Assembly: GCA_032622095.1 (NCBI GenBank)
Contig: CP136066.1
Span: 181,758,716-181,822,715, forward strand
DNA length: 64,000 bases
Reading direction: 5' to 3'
From: Siphonodentalium dalli
Lineage: Eukaryota; Mollusca; Scaphopoda; Gadilida; Siphonodentaliidae
Shown here: positions 9,668-20,098 of the stretch, piece by piece
Layout: each line of letters opens with the position of its first letter
Numbering within the stretch: the first letter of the stretch is position 1
Translations under genes and position numbers: made by a program
The notes under the pieces: model-generated
Databases searched by the model: none
What the model was told of the DNA's origin: nothing
Seen by the model: only the letters and a program-made list of their open reading frames with translations

Positions 9668-11194
9668 ATGGGTGCAATCAGCGTGTTGTGGCTTCTGGTC
9701 CTGATGTTAAACGAGTTCGGAGAAGTGGTTCCAGCCCGAATCCTGTTCGTAGTCCCACCACTACAGAGTCAATGTGGAATGGCGGCTTCCGTTGGCAAGG
9801 AACTTGTTTCAAGAGGCCACGACGTGGTTGCTTATCTTCCAATACAATTCGATGCAGATACATGTTTCACTGGAACCCACGTGAGAATTGTGACCTACGA
9901 TATGGGAAACGATAACTGGGATATCTTAAATAGTGTACGCACCGGCCCAATATCCTTGTCCTCAAGATACAGATACTCAATGGGTCAAATGATTCATGCC
10001 GTATGTCGAGGAATGTTTATAGGACAAGAAGATCATATCAACAATCTTCGAAAATATAACTTTGATCTCGTGGTAGTTAATTTATTCCGGCCGTCGAGAT
10101 GTTCCGTAATAATTCCACACACTCTTGGCATACCATACGTTTCTCTTATGGCATTTCAGTTCCCGTGGGAAATGGGGAAGCCGTTTTTACCCAACATAGA
10201 GCCATACCTCATCACGGACTTCCCAAATGATATGACGTTTATACAAAGGCTGCGAAACACTGTAATCGGGCTGGTATTTCCAATTATGGTCCCACTCTTT
10301 TTGATTCAACCAATTGAAATGGAAATCCTTCCTTCTGGGAAAACTTACACTATGCTGGCGAGCTCACCTCAACTCTTCATTACTGATGCGTCATTTCTTC
10401 TTACGGGAGCTGTGCCAGAACAACCGAACATCTTAAACCTTGGAGGGTTTTCTACGAAAACTCCAAAGAAATTACCCGACGTTATTGATAAATTTGTGTC
10501 ACGCACGAGGAAAGGCGTGATTTTAGTGTCGTTTGGGAGTGTAATGTTAGATGCTTCAGTGTTAACAGCAGTTGCGATTGAGCACGTGTCACAACAATTA
10601 CAAGAATATAGCTTCGTTTGGAAAACTGGTTCGAAGTCTCAGGACATTAACATCTTGAGGACAAAATGGGTTCCACAGAACGACGTCCTTGGGCACAACA
10701 TGACCAAGCTGTTTATTTCCCATTGCGGACGTAACAGTTGGTATGAGGCGCTTTACCACGCGGTCCCTCTGTTATGCGTTCCTTGTTTCGGGGATCAGTT
10801 CTTCAATGCCGCTGTCGCTCAAAGAAATGGGTGGGGCTTGACGATATCTAACTCTGACGTCACACCAGAGAAACTGATGGCTCTCGTGGATGCTCTGCTT
10901 ACCAATGAAAGTTTCTCGCAGAATATTCGAAGGGGATCGAAACTCTACAGGGATATTTATCGTGAACCGGCGGGTAAAGTAGCAGCTCGGTGGATTGAGC
11001 ACGTGATCCAATATGGCGGGAAGCATTTCCGTCCGGCGACCTATGATCTTTCCTTCATATCGCTGATTATGTGGGACGTGTGGTTTGTTCTTATGGGTGT
11101 TGCTTCAGTTATGTGTTTTATGATAATATTTTGCATCCGGAAAGTTTGTTCTAAAATTTCCGATAAATGTGGCAGAAAGAAAAAGTCAGACTGA
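9668..11194 (+). CDS. UDP-glycosyltransferase (UGT/GT1 family), single coding exon, 508 aa
   Basis: Transfers a sugar from a UDP-sugar to small lipophilic acceptors in the ER lumen. Residues 1-23 form a signal peptide before RILFVVPP. An acceptor domain with RGHDVV (49-54) follows. The donor-binding signature is FISHCGRNSWYE (349-360) ending FGDQ (374-377). A membrane span covers about 463-488, and a lysine-rich tail ends KKSD, an ER-retention KKxx signal. Length is normal for the family. I start at 9668 because a strong 3' splice site (TTTCCTCTTACAG, ends 9665) lies two bases upstream; an in-frame ATG at 9629 would lie within the presumed intron. The acceptor-side catalytic His aligns with Gln35 and the Asp with Asn138, while the donor site looks intact. 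HCG in place of HGG is, as far as I recall, common in molluscan UGTs. Confidence 0.93.
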   Translation: MGAISVLWLLVLMLNEFGEVVPARILFVVPPLQSQCGMAASVGKELVSRGHDVVAYLPIQFDADTCFTGTHVRIVTYDMGNDNWDILNSVRTGPISLSSRYRYSMGQMIHAVCRGMFIGQEDHINNLRKYNFDLVVVNLFRPSRCSVIIPHTLGIPYVSLMAFQFPWEMGKPFLPNIEPYLITDFPNDMTFIQRLRNTVIGLVFPIMVPLFLIQPIEMEILPSGKTYTMLASSPQLFITDASFLLTGAVPEQPNILNLGGFSTKTPKKLPDVIDKFVSRTRKGVILVSFGSVMLDASVLTAVAIEHVSQQLQEYSFVWKTGSKSQDINILRTKWVPQNDVLGHNMTKLFISHCGRNSWYEALYHAVPLLCVPCFGDQFFNAAVAQRNGWGLTISNSDVTPEKLMALVDALLTNESFSQNIRRGSKLYRDIYREPAGKVAARWIEHVIQYGGKHFRPATYDLSFISLIMWDVWFVLMGVASVMCFMIIFCIRKVCSKISDKCGRKKKSD

Positions 11195-11391
11195 TTTTAA
11201 TGATCGAGTAAACATAGCATACTTTTGCGCATTTTACAGTTGACTACCACCATATCTATAGTGGTGCCCTTCTCGATGCACTATACGCTGTAGGATATAC
11301 ACCACTATACCATATTTAAAACCCAGTTCCTTTGTTCTACATCGGCCTTCTATTTCTTTTTAAAAGACCATCATTGGATTGTTTGCAAAAA

Positions 11392-11620
11392 ATCGAAACG
11401 AGTTAAAGATACGGTAAGCGTTGGCGGTGGGTTTTGCTGGTAAAAAAGTCACATCCGTTAAAATCGTCATAAACTGAAAGAATATTATATTATAGACAAA
11501 TCTTGTTCTTATACCAATCATAAATATCGCCTAAATTGCATGTTATTGTCAGGTTAGTAGTCAATGTTATGTAAACAAACTACATGTTTTGTCAACAAAT
11601 AGTACGTAAAGAGTATGTGA
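11392..11620 (+). repeat. Degenerate end of MITE family F
   Basis: TTAAAGATACGGTAAGCG and TTGGCGGTGGGTT followed by AAATATCGC and TATGTAAACAAAC parallel the right-hand part of family F (38000-38493 and others). Its other end is not recognisable. Confidence 0.5.
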
Positions 11621-11795
11621 TAAGCAAAACCCCACCAATGGAACTTTGATTAGAAGGACCACCAAGTTGTTTACAACCTACCGCGGTATAGCGTTTGCTA
11701 AACCTCGCCTCTTAATATGTCGGTGTTGAATGGGTCACCGTGTATCACTCTCCTAAAAAAATCGCCACGGTGTTCAGTTTTTTCTTATCGCTCAC

Positions 11796-12074
11796 CATTA
11801 ACGTGCTGTATATAAACAAACGCTCGGCTCTGCTGAGTATAATAGGAGATGCCCCCATAAATGGCTGCATTTAGTGTAAAGTCCCCCTTTAACGTTGAAA
11901 TCGAGTTCGAAATATCATAATTGAAAACACTCTTTATTGTGAGACGGGAGCGTGTACGCTCTTTATAAGAGAAGGTCATTACAAAATAATTTCTTGTCTG
12001 ACAAAAATCAAAAATGTCTAAAAACTTCCTCTTTTGGAAGTCGATATAAGGCCATCGATCAAAACCACGGGCCA
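11796..12074 (-). CDS. Candidate internal exon of an unknown gene (93 codons, phase 1-1)
   Basis: On the minus strand an AG acceptor (ATTATGTTTCAG) is followed by 279 nt of open frame, ending at AATG/GTGAGC. Both boundaries are phase 1. The translation starts ARGFDRWPYIDFQKRKF and ends SRAFVYIQHVN; I do not recognise it. The acceptor region is duplicated about 120 bp upstream (12184-12238), where TGTTTCAGTGGCC recurs. The composition is AT-rich and phrases such as AAAGAGCGT also occur in MITEs nearby, so a chance open frame is a real alternative. Confidence 0.28.
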
Positions 12075-12325
12075 CTGAAACATAATTGTTCATAACACTA
12101 AAAGTAACTATAAATAAGACGTAAAGATGCATTATCCGAATTAATGCTCGCAAATTACAATTTCCTTGGCTTCGGGGGTAAAACATATAAAAACAGGCCA
12201 CTGAAACATGATTGGTCATAACACTAACAGTAACTTCAATGTCAAGTCTTATATATTGGTACTTTGTGTGTATCTGCTGTATCTGTATAACTGGTTCAAT
12301 GCAGGATCATATCGGATGAATAAGC

Positions 12326-12370
12326 ACACTGTCACTATCACACTGTCACACTATCACACTGTCACTGACT
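12326..12370. repeat. Short tandem repeat based on CACTGTCACTATCA
   Basis: Three to four imperfect copies in a row. Confidence 0.7.
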
Positions 12371-12702
12371 AATAAAGTGATGTTTTGTGTTTTGACCAAT
12401 TTTGTGTCGGGACCTGTGATCAAAACCTCACATTAATGGGCTCGTGGATTTCGTCTAAGTTCTAGGTATATACGACGTACATACATGTATGGTGGTTTTA
12501 AATGGAGCCTGTAATCGGACGGGGCATTGTCAAATTTATAGGTGAAACTGAGCCATGTCCGTTTGAAATTCCCCGGTAACTCGGATAGAGAAAACATTTT
12601 ACTAAAAAACGTTACAAATTCTATAATATTTGAACAAGAAACATATATTATTATCCATCCCTTAACTAACACTATTCCGATTGGGCAAAATCCGCCACGT
12701 GA

Positions 12703-12772
12703 TAATCCGGGAAAAAGTCATATTGGACTCCCGAATGTCATATTGGACTCACAAGGGTGCAATATGACTTTT
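12703..12772. repeat. Imperfect inverted repeat sharing a core with the next palindrome
   Basis: CGGGAAAAAGTCATATTG is mirrored by CAATATGACTTTTTTTATCG. GTCATATTGGACTC occurs twice inside and again in the palindrome at 13051-13184, so the two hairpins are related through this core only. Confidence 0.6.
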
Positions 12773-13050
12773 TTTATCGGGACGTCACGAATTAACTCTA
12801 TTGCGAAATGAATCGGTGAAATTGTGATGCGCGTGCAACACTGGTGGATTTAGCAGACGTTTCACTTCCGCATTTAGTTTTTTGTTCACTTCCGTGTTTA
12901 CTGTTCCAAAGCATGCTTTATGATGATCAAATACAGGGTTTTATAGAGAATTAAGTGCCGACAAATACCAAAAGTAACCACAAAAGTTTTATTCCCAAAA
13001 TTTAGATAAACATACAGATGGATAATAAAAATGTCATTATACAATGTTAT

Positions 13051-13184
13051 GTACAGTATGTGTTTTTCTTGTACTCGTCCAGGTTGTGGTGAAAAAAGTC
13101 ATATTGGACTCGACACTGCGTGTCTCGTCCAATATGACTTTTCATCACAACCTGGACTCGTACAAGAAAAACACATACTGTACA
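13051..13184. repeat. 134-bp palindrome
   Basis: GTACAGTATGTGTTTTTCTT at the left edge is answered by AAGAAAAACACATACTGTAC at the right edge. Pairing runs through GGTTGTGGTGA / TCATCACAACC to a centre near GACACTGCGTGTC. The overlapping reading frames here are products of the symmetry. Confidence 0.9.
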
Positions 13185-13549
13185 CAAAATTGTATACTAA
13201 CTTTATATTATGGATTCAGGTTAGTCGTGTTGTGTTAAGGGTCAGACGCACGTTTTGTATAAATCCATGCAAAATTTGCAAGACATTTTCAACGAAGAAT
13301 TTCTCTGGATCTATCCGTCTAAATAATCTTGAATTTCACATTTCATGATAATCATTGTACATGTATATATAATATCAAGAGCTTACCAAACAAATGGATT
13401 TAATACATATGAGAATTTGAAAATATTTTCTTTTTGTCTCTTTATATCACAGAACTGTTATTTCACACAACATTCCAATCACCAAATAACGCATTGTCTT
13501 GGCTCTATGAAGGAAAACATAATAGGTGCAAACTGTTGAGTTGAAAGTT

Positions 13550-13837
13550 TAATGCATGATATATATAACATCATACACCATAAATAACTTTGAGAATACA
13601 GACACAAGTATTTCAGCCCAATGAAAATAAATGTTCACAGGTCATGACATGAAAATTCTCAAATATAGAACATGGCTTTATGTACACAGAATAATTTCAC
13701 AGCATTTCAATTTGGGTTAAATGTTTAATTGCATGATATAACATCATACACCATATATTACTATGAGAATACAGACACAAGTATTTCGGCCCAATGAAAA
13801 TAAATGTTCAACGGCATGACATGAAAATTCTAAAAAT
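13550..13837 (+). repeat. Direct duplication of a 115-bp block
   Basis: 13550-13664 and 13722-13837 share ACATCATACACCATA and AATACAGACACAAGTATTTC and end in CATGACATGAAAATTCT. They are offset by about 172 bp with minor differences. Confidence 0.8.
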
Positions 13838-13925
13838 AAGAAACAATGGCTGTCATTCTAAATGAAAATAATTCGAAATGTCTTGAATATAAAACATTTG
13901 GGTCCCCTCATGATCTTCAAATATG

Positions 13926-14394
13926 ATATGTGACCCGCCATATCAAATCCAGTCGTAAGTCGGGATTTTTTTTACCCTGTGCCAATGCATTCTCTTATAT
14001 ATGCGAGTCGACCATAGGTCGCCTCGCATATATAAGAGAATGCATTGGCCTAACAATATTTTATAAATTTTTTTAAATAAATGTTTCTTGCAATTTTTAG
14101 GACATAAAATAAAAAAAAACATCCATTACCCTGCAGGGAGCCCCACACATATAGAGAAGCATATAGCGGAGTGTCGTCTGCTCATGTTTGTCTGGGGCTC
14201 TGTATGGGTGAAATTATAAAATTCTTAAAGAATACAAGAAAAAATTATTAAAATTGTAAAAAATTGTTAGGCCAATGCATTCTCTTATATATGCGAGGCG
14301 ACCTATGGTCGACTCGCATATATAAGAGAATGCATTGGCACAGGGTAAAAAAAATCCCGACTTACGACTGGATTTGATATGGCGGGTCACATAT
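13926..14394 (-). mobile_element. TA-flanked hairpin MITE, copy 2
   Basis: Same ends as 8268-8725 (TGTGACCCGCCATATCAAAT and its inverse) with the middle block in the opposite orientation (CCTGCAGGGAGCCCCACAC). Both 69-bp hairpins are intact (13980-14049 and 14272-14340). 469 bp, no coding frame. Confidence 0.9.
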
Positions 14395-14395
14395 T

Positions 14396-14895
14396 GTAGA
14401 TATGTAAACTGCAATGCTGAAGACGCGTGCTGATGGATTTTAAAGTCACATGGCGGTTTGGGCTCCAAAATACACATATTATTCGCTTTTGAATTTTTCT
14501 CAGTATCGAAATAGGTCGATCGATAAATATCTGAACTACCTTTCTACGTGCATTGTGTAACCCAAAAAAGACGCATTGAAGTAATGAAAATACAACTGTG
14601 AATACGGTGTTTGGGTCCCAAACACAAAACATCCATTCATTTGCGCGACAGAGAACAGAAAAGAGCGTTCCGTGGAAGTCTATTCCTGATATGGTAGCAA
14701 TAAAGAGCGTTTGTCTTACTTCTGGCGAAAAGTTGAAAATGGCTGAAAAATGACTGACTTTGGCAAGTGTTTGAAGCATATGAAGCCGGTATATCAATAT
14801 CAATCTCTCAAAATTACGTAGAAAAAAAATTGAAGGTTCGAATGAGCCATGTCCGTTTAAATATTGTATCACAATAATTGCTTGTACCAAAGTTA
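14396..14895 (-). repeat. Repeat family G, copy 1 (inverted partner 62140-62640)
   Basis: Inverse of the block at 62140-62640, sharing CGGTGTTTGGGTCCCAAACA, AGAGCGTTCCGTGGAAGTC-type and TTTTGGGTTACA-type segments. The 167-residue minus frame is inside the repeat and its counterpart at 62 kb is broken, so I do not call it a gene. Confidence 0.7.
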
Positions 14896-14972
14896 AAAAC
14901 GAATTTCTAGATAGATGTTATGAAAATCCTTCTGGAATACCAGGAAATGTTGGTAAAACGTGCGTCTGGTCT

Positions 14973-15348
14973 TAACCCTTTACCCAACAGAAGGGCCCTG
15001 TGCCAATGCATTCTCTTATATATGCGAGTCGACCATAGGTCGCCTCGCATATATAAGAGAATGCATTGGCTTAACACATTAAAAATTATAAAATTGTTAA
15101 AGAATGTAAGAAAAAATGGTTTTTAGGCCAATGCATTCTCTTATATATGCGAGGCGACCTATGGTCGACTCGCATATATAAGAGAATGCATTGGCACAGG
15201 GCATAACTGTAACTATCACAATGTGGTCAAGGAGCCGATTCCAATGATATCCATATTTGTATGGTTCTATTGAGACAGACCGAAGATATTTTAGGCTGTT
15301 GAAGCTTTATTTGGCCGGTTTTGGCCGGTTTGTTGGGTAAAGGGTTAA
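14973..15348 (+). mobile_element. TTAA-flanked (piggyBac-like) hairpin MITE, copy 1
   Basis: TTAA then CCCTTTACCCAACA at the left, TGTTGGGTAAAGGG then TTAA at the right. This is the exact target-site type and CCY-type terminus of piggyBac elements. Inside, next to CCCTGTGCC, sit the same two 69-bp hairpins as in the TA-flanked family (15001-15069 and 15127-15195), joined by a short AT-rich spacer. Non-autonomous. Confidence 0.9.
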
Positions 15349-16077
15349 AGGCTGACTTTATTTTAGAACTCCCAGATAATTTTATATAAAGTATATGCCA
15401 TATTATATACCATTTGAAAGACGAAGCTCCGAAACATATGTATCAACTTATTATGTGTAATAAAATATGAACATGTTGTTTTTGTTGAGATAACGACTTC
15501 GTGTTCGGTGCTCAAGTTTCAGTGTTTTCTATGGAAAGGGAACAACTCTATATCTTAAGATATAGTGTTTTATTATATGCTTCCCCATTAAATAGTGGGA
15601 AATTGCCGTGGCGTAGAGCGTTATATCCATCGCCTGGACCGACTCGATGGATAACACTGACCGACTCGATGGATAACACAATAGTATTACTTTTTCGGAG
15701 ATTACTTCCGGTTTATAGCGGCGAATCACATTAAGTTTCAAAGCGTATCAATAACAGCCGGACTATTGTTTTAATTATTGATTTTCACGGTTCATAAACT
15801 GTTATTTAATTGTTATAATGTTAACTCATTTGTTTTAATATATTCTTATCACTAAATTATGTATACATTAATTTTCTCGCATCATTTCAGAATAAAACAA
15901 TGGGGACTATTTCTTATGGCGGCTATGCTCGATATTTGTCATTCGGTGGTGAGCAAATCAATTGATGGAATGTAAACAAAATGCAAATGTCGAAGCTTTC
16001 TAACATTTTGAAGTGAACTGTAGGACAACATTAGCAGTTTTGGTGCGGTTTATAGCGCATATAATAAAAAGAAAACC
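15349..16077. other. No gene seen
   Basis: AT-rich. GACCGACTCGATGGATAACA occurs twice in tandem (15638-15678). Nothing else recognised. Confidence 0.35.
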
Positions 16078-16227
16078 TACGGGTTTTGGTTGAATACCCG
16101 GATTATCTCATTCGTGGGTGCAAGGAAGTACAGAATTTCCACTCGCGGCTTGCAGCCTCTCGTGGAAATTCTGTACTTCCTTGCACCCACTCATGAGATA
16201 ATTCGGGTATTCAACCAAAACTCGTAG
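16078..16227. repeat. 150-bp palindrome
   Basis: CTACGGGTTTTGGTTGAATA and its near inverse TATTCAACCAAAACTCGTAG bound it. Pairing runs through GGGTGCAAGGAAGTACAGAA to a short centre around CGGCTTGCAGCC. It lies just beyond the 3' end of the minus-strand gene and could form a very stable hairpin. Confidence 0.92.
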
Positions 16228-16462
16228 GTATTCTCTATATATTCCCCTTCCTTGAAAATACATCTTTCTATGATTTCAGCTGTTTTCTATTTCTCTATGG
16301 GCATCTTCTGAGACACAGACGTTTCAAATGGTGACGAATTATAGTATTATTTTTAAATCATATTTTATGGCATGGATTGTTATTAAAACCGTACATCAAG
16401 GCACTATAAACAAAATTAATCGGTGACTTGAAAATTAAATGTGCCTTTAATACATGTAGCAG

Positions 16463-16647
16463 CTAAATTGAATCTTCGGATGAACTACTTGCACTCGATG
16501 AACTCCATGAACTCGATGAACTCTGTGAACTCGATGAACTCTGTGAACTTGACGAACTGCTTGACCTGGAGCTGCCATTAGGGTCAAGTTCAAACGCCTG
16601 GTTCCATTTCTCGTGGTCATAATCAGCTTTCTCTTGCCTCTTTTGAG
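16463..16647 (-). CDS. Terminal exon of the minus-strand gene, serine-rich C-terminus
   Basis: The acceptor CATATTTTCCAG is followed by a phase-1 frame reading QKRQEKADYDHEKWNQAFEL and then NGSSR, before a tail of about 35 residues that is almost all serine with scattered Gln, Trp and Ala. It ends SSEDSI and a TAG at 16463. ATTAAA, a weak poly(A) signal, follows within 20 bases. The serine run comes from a TCA/AGT-rich hexamer-like repeat in the DNA. The G left over from the previous exon completes an Ala codon at the junction. Confidence 0.62.
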
Positions 16648-16673
16648 CTGGAAAATATGGAAGAGAATAATCA

Positions 16674-16880
16674 CATGCCCCTTGAGATGACGTCACGGAG
16701 TGAAACCACATAACTGTAAATTTCGCTATAAACTGGGGACTCGTTGTAGATTCTCTATGTAATGAACACTATTGGCTGCGGACACACGTACCACAGTTGC
16801 GATGGCATAGTAGGTGTGACCATTTATTATTGGGGTGACCATTTATTATGGTGCAATTTTGGTGACAATTGGTCGTCACA
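16674..16880 (+). repeat. Repeat family H, left arm (inverse of 20812-21029)
   Basis: CATGCCCCTTGAGATGACGT and GGAGTGAAACCACATAACTG here are mirrored at 20990-21029, and CATAGTAGGTGTGACCA is mirrored near 20850. A third partial copy is at 47276-47366. The two arms are 4 kb apart, inside the last intron of the minus-strand gene. Confidence 0.8.
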
Positions 16881-17242
16881 TTTCCGTGCCATAGCTAGCG
16901 TGTCGCCCGCTGAGTTTCCATACAATGATTCGAATAGACCAATTAACCCATGGCGTTTCACCAAGGGTGATCTCTACTCATTACGTTTTGCTACATTGTG
17001 TTCTCTACGATATATATAATTACACGATCGATCGTCCACAATTGTGCTTGACCGTGGCAATCCCTCGTTCATCATGCATGCAGTACGTTTTGTTGATATG
17101 ATCTCAATTCATGTTTATCCACTTATATACATTTCATGCGTATTAAGACAGTTCTCCAATTGTGGTTTTTATCTTGCGACGTTTAGTTCTCCACATAATT
17201 CCGCTAATATTATCACATGGGCCAATTCAGTTGTGTCGGAAC

Positions 17243-17400
17243 TGTTGTGGGAACTACAGCTGCAAGACAGTATCTGGAATGAACAGAGCGAACTATACAA
17301 TCACCAAAAACAAGAAAAAGACTGATTATAACGAACGTTGGGTGACTCATTATGCGAATAACCAGCGGGCGACATTGCTCGCTATGGCATATTAATTACA
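17243..17400 (+). repeat. Repeat family I, copy 1 (second copy 47124-47276)
   Basis: Direct match to 47124-47276: AGTATCTGGAATGAACA-type start, GACTGATTATAACGAAC, CAGCGGGCGACAT. In both places it lies next to a family H copy, so H and I are probably pieces of one element. Confidence 0.65.
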
Positions 17401-17489
17401 AGAAAACTAAGATGCATGCATCAGGTCGGCCGTGAACTATCTACCATAGAATTGTTGTAGCTATCGATTATACATTTTGAAACACCTGT

Positions 17490-17545
17490 CTGTATGTATG
17501 TATGTATGTGTGTATGCGTGAATGCATGTGTGTATGTGTTATAGA
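17490..17545. repeat. (TGTA)n microsatellite
   Basis: Runs of TGTATG/TGTGTATG; it forms the simple tail of the adjoining family J copy. Confidence 0.85.
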
Positions 17546-17855
17546 CTCTAACACTGCTCGAATTTGGTATTTAACGTGTCAACTTGACCTCGCTCATAGG
17601 CATGTTTCTGGACCTTGACCGATCCGACTAAAAATTTGTGTGTAGGACTACTTCGATCCCGGGAGCAATATGGACGGGTCCAATTTCACGTGGGACCATG
17701 TTCTCGAACGTGCTGATATAGGCATGTTTCTGGACCAATTGAACAATAGTTTGGTCAGACGCTGTATATACTGGGTACTGTCCAGATGGAGGCGATCACA
17801 AACAAAATCCCTAACTAGCCCGAACGAAGTCGAGTACATCAGCTAGTTTAATATA
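17493..17855 (-). repeat. Repeat family J, copy in minus orientation
   Basis: The reverse complement matches 55336-55636: start near CTAGCTGATGTACTCGACTT (17855 inward), then GATCGCCTCCATCTGGACAG, and an end in a simple-repeat tail. Confidence 0.7.
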
Positions 17856-18360
17856 TATTTTGGACATTTGTCTGTCTGTTTGTCTGTTAGCTATGGCCGG
17901 GAAAACTGCCGGACAGATTTGACGAAATTTGATACCTAGGGGAAATTATTTCCAGGGAGTATTTTGGACGGGTCAAATCTTGATCCCGACCTGACTTTGA
18001 CATTCAAAAAGATCAATTCAAGGTCAAATCTGGTAAAACGGAAGTATTTCAACGAAATTTGATACCTACTGTTACTTTTGTCCCAGGAGTGTTTCGGGTG
18101 GGTCAAATCATGACCCTGACCTGATCTTGACATTCAAAATTGTCAATTCAAGGTCAAATCGGGTATAAAGCCAGGCGGATTTCGACGGGTACTTTTGTCG
18201 TGACTTTTGTCCGGGGAGTGTTTTGGACGGGTCAAATCGTGACCCCGACATGACCTTCACCTTTAAAATAGTCAATTCAAGGTTAAATCGCGCATTTCTC
18301 CGAAAATCAGAGGGGAACATCCCGGACGAAGTGGGGTCCACGAGCTACTATTATATATTT
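17856..18360 (-). repeat. Family J-like element with internal tandem units of about 115 bp
   Basis: Three successive units share GTCAATTCAAGGTCAAATC and TTTGACATTCAAAA-type phrases. A GTCTGTCTGTTTGTCTGTTA tail is at the left (17872) and GGACGAAGTGGGGTCCACGA at the right. It has the same layout as 46217-46845. Confidence 0.65.
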
Positions 18361-19792
18361 CTAGATTTAGTTACAAACTAAATACCTGTATATTGTACAA
18401 AGAAATGTTTGACAAATATATCTGTATCAATATTACCATACGGGTCATTAAAATAGATACGATGAAACAAATTTTGAAGGGTGCATGTATCAGGTAAATT
18501 TTTATATTTCAAATGATGACAGGAATGCAGAAAGTTGAAGTACCTACGTAATACTGGCTATCCGCATGAAGAGATATACATGTATATAAAAACCAGATGA
18601 GGGATATGTCTGTACAGTTGCTAAACAATTCAGTCATGCAAAAGAGGATCAAAGAGTAAGATACCAAATTGCTGCCTGTGGTAATGTTTTTTAACGAAAT
18701 TCGGGAAAATTAGATTACTCTCACCCTGGTTATCCAGAAGATAATTGTGGAATCTGATGACGATCGGACAAGGGGTCTCGTCTGTAGGATCAACCAAATT
18801 ATTTAGCCATAAAAATAGTAAAATTGAAGATCACCGCTGGCAGTGATGTCTTCACAAGGACAGTTTGAGAACAAAATATGGCTCACATCTAGCGGTGACC
18901 CAAAATATCCACATAAGAAAAAGTTCTCCAATAAAAGCTGGCTGCAGGGTGCGCCAATTGATTCAAATTCGAAATTTAGCAGGGTGTACTGCTTGTGGCC
19001 ATGTTTTCCCCGCAAATTTGATAGACTGATGGACAAAACCACTGAATCCGTTGAATCAATATACATGTATACATGGATTAATTTATATGCATTGTTATAC
19101 ACAGTACTGGTATATAAAGGTACTGAAAATAACTATATTACTAGTATACACAAAATAAACCATATATCATGGCTATGGGTTCTAATATCCGAACATGACA
19201 GCTGAGAACTTGGTGTGAATTAAAGAGTGGTGGTTTCTCAAGCATATCTAACCCTCCACGTTAGTAACATGCCATTAAATGTCATAAGTATAATCTAGCT
19301 TGAGGACAGAAGTGATCCATAAAACCCCCTTAATTCAACCAGGTCCTCGCGCGATGTATGATCGATCACATGATGATCTAGGGGGATTAGAATTGATGTA
19401 TAAAAACAGCACTGCATGTAAATATAAAATAAAATAGTGCTACATCTTATTACAGATTATTGCCATATATAATCAGTGATTATACAGACAGTCTGACAAA
19501 ATAAAGTTTCAGTGACACTCTATCCGAAGAGGGGAATAATTTCATCTGTTACAGTCAATGGAGCAATTATGAATCTGGAAAGGTGAAATTTCTAAGTAAT
19601 ACTAGATATCGACATGACGCGATAAAATATAACGTAAATGCAATATGGCCGCTGGCGACCATTTTTTCCTATGAAATTAAAAAAATATTTGATAGCTCTC
19701 ATCTGATAGATCAATATCAAGATAAATATGAAGTTCGGTGATGATCGGATGAGTGAAGTGGACTGTGGTCTGTGCTAAACGGTTTAGTAATG
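18361..19792. other. No gene seen
   Basis: AT-rich intronic sequence. The phrase GATGATCGGA (and near variants) at 18755 and 19741 suggests two copies of an old repeat. Confidence 0.3.
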
Positions 19793-20098
19793 CTTAAAAA
19801 GATTCTTACCTTAATATTTTTATGTTCACTTTATAAACTTCACTGAGTCATCTTTGTCATGTATTGAGTTTGATATATTTTGTTAACAGTTTATAAATCA
19901 TGTATGTCTCATGTTTGTTATTTTAATTTATGTGTTTATTATCATTAAATAAAGTTGCATTCCTTAAAAAGATTCTTACCTCAATGTTTTTATGTTCACT
20001 TTATAAACTCCACTGAGTCATCTTTGTCATGTATTGAATTTGATATCTTTTGTTAACAGTTTATAAATTATGTATGTCTCGTGTTCGTTATTATATTA
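19793..20098 (+). repeat. Tandem duplication, 170-bp unit
   Basis: 19793-19962 and 19963-20098 (truncated) share CTTAAAAAGATTCTTACCT and TCACTTTATAAAC, then TCATCTTTGTCATGTATTGA. The first unit ends ATTAAATAAAGTTGCATTCC, reminiscent of a retroelement 3' end. Confidence 0.85.

Noticed and set aside
14387-14890. 167-residue minus-strand frame as a gene
   Set aside because: It lies wholly in repeat family G, begins in a MITE end, and the other copy at 62.1-62.6 kb does not keep the frame open.
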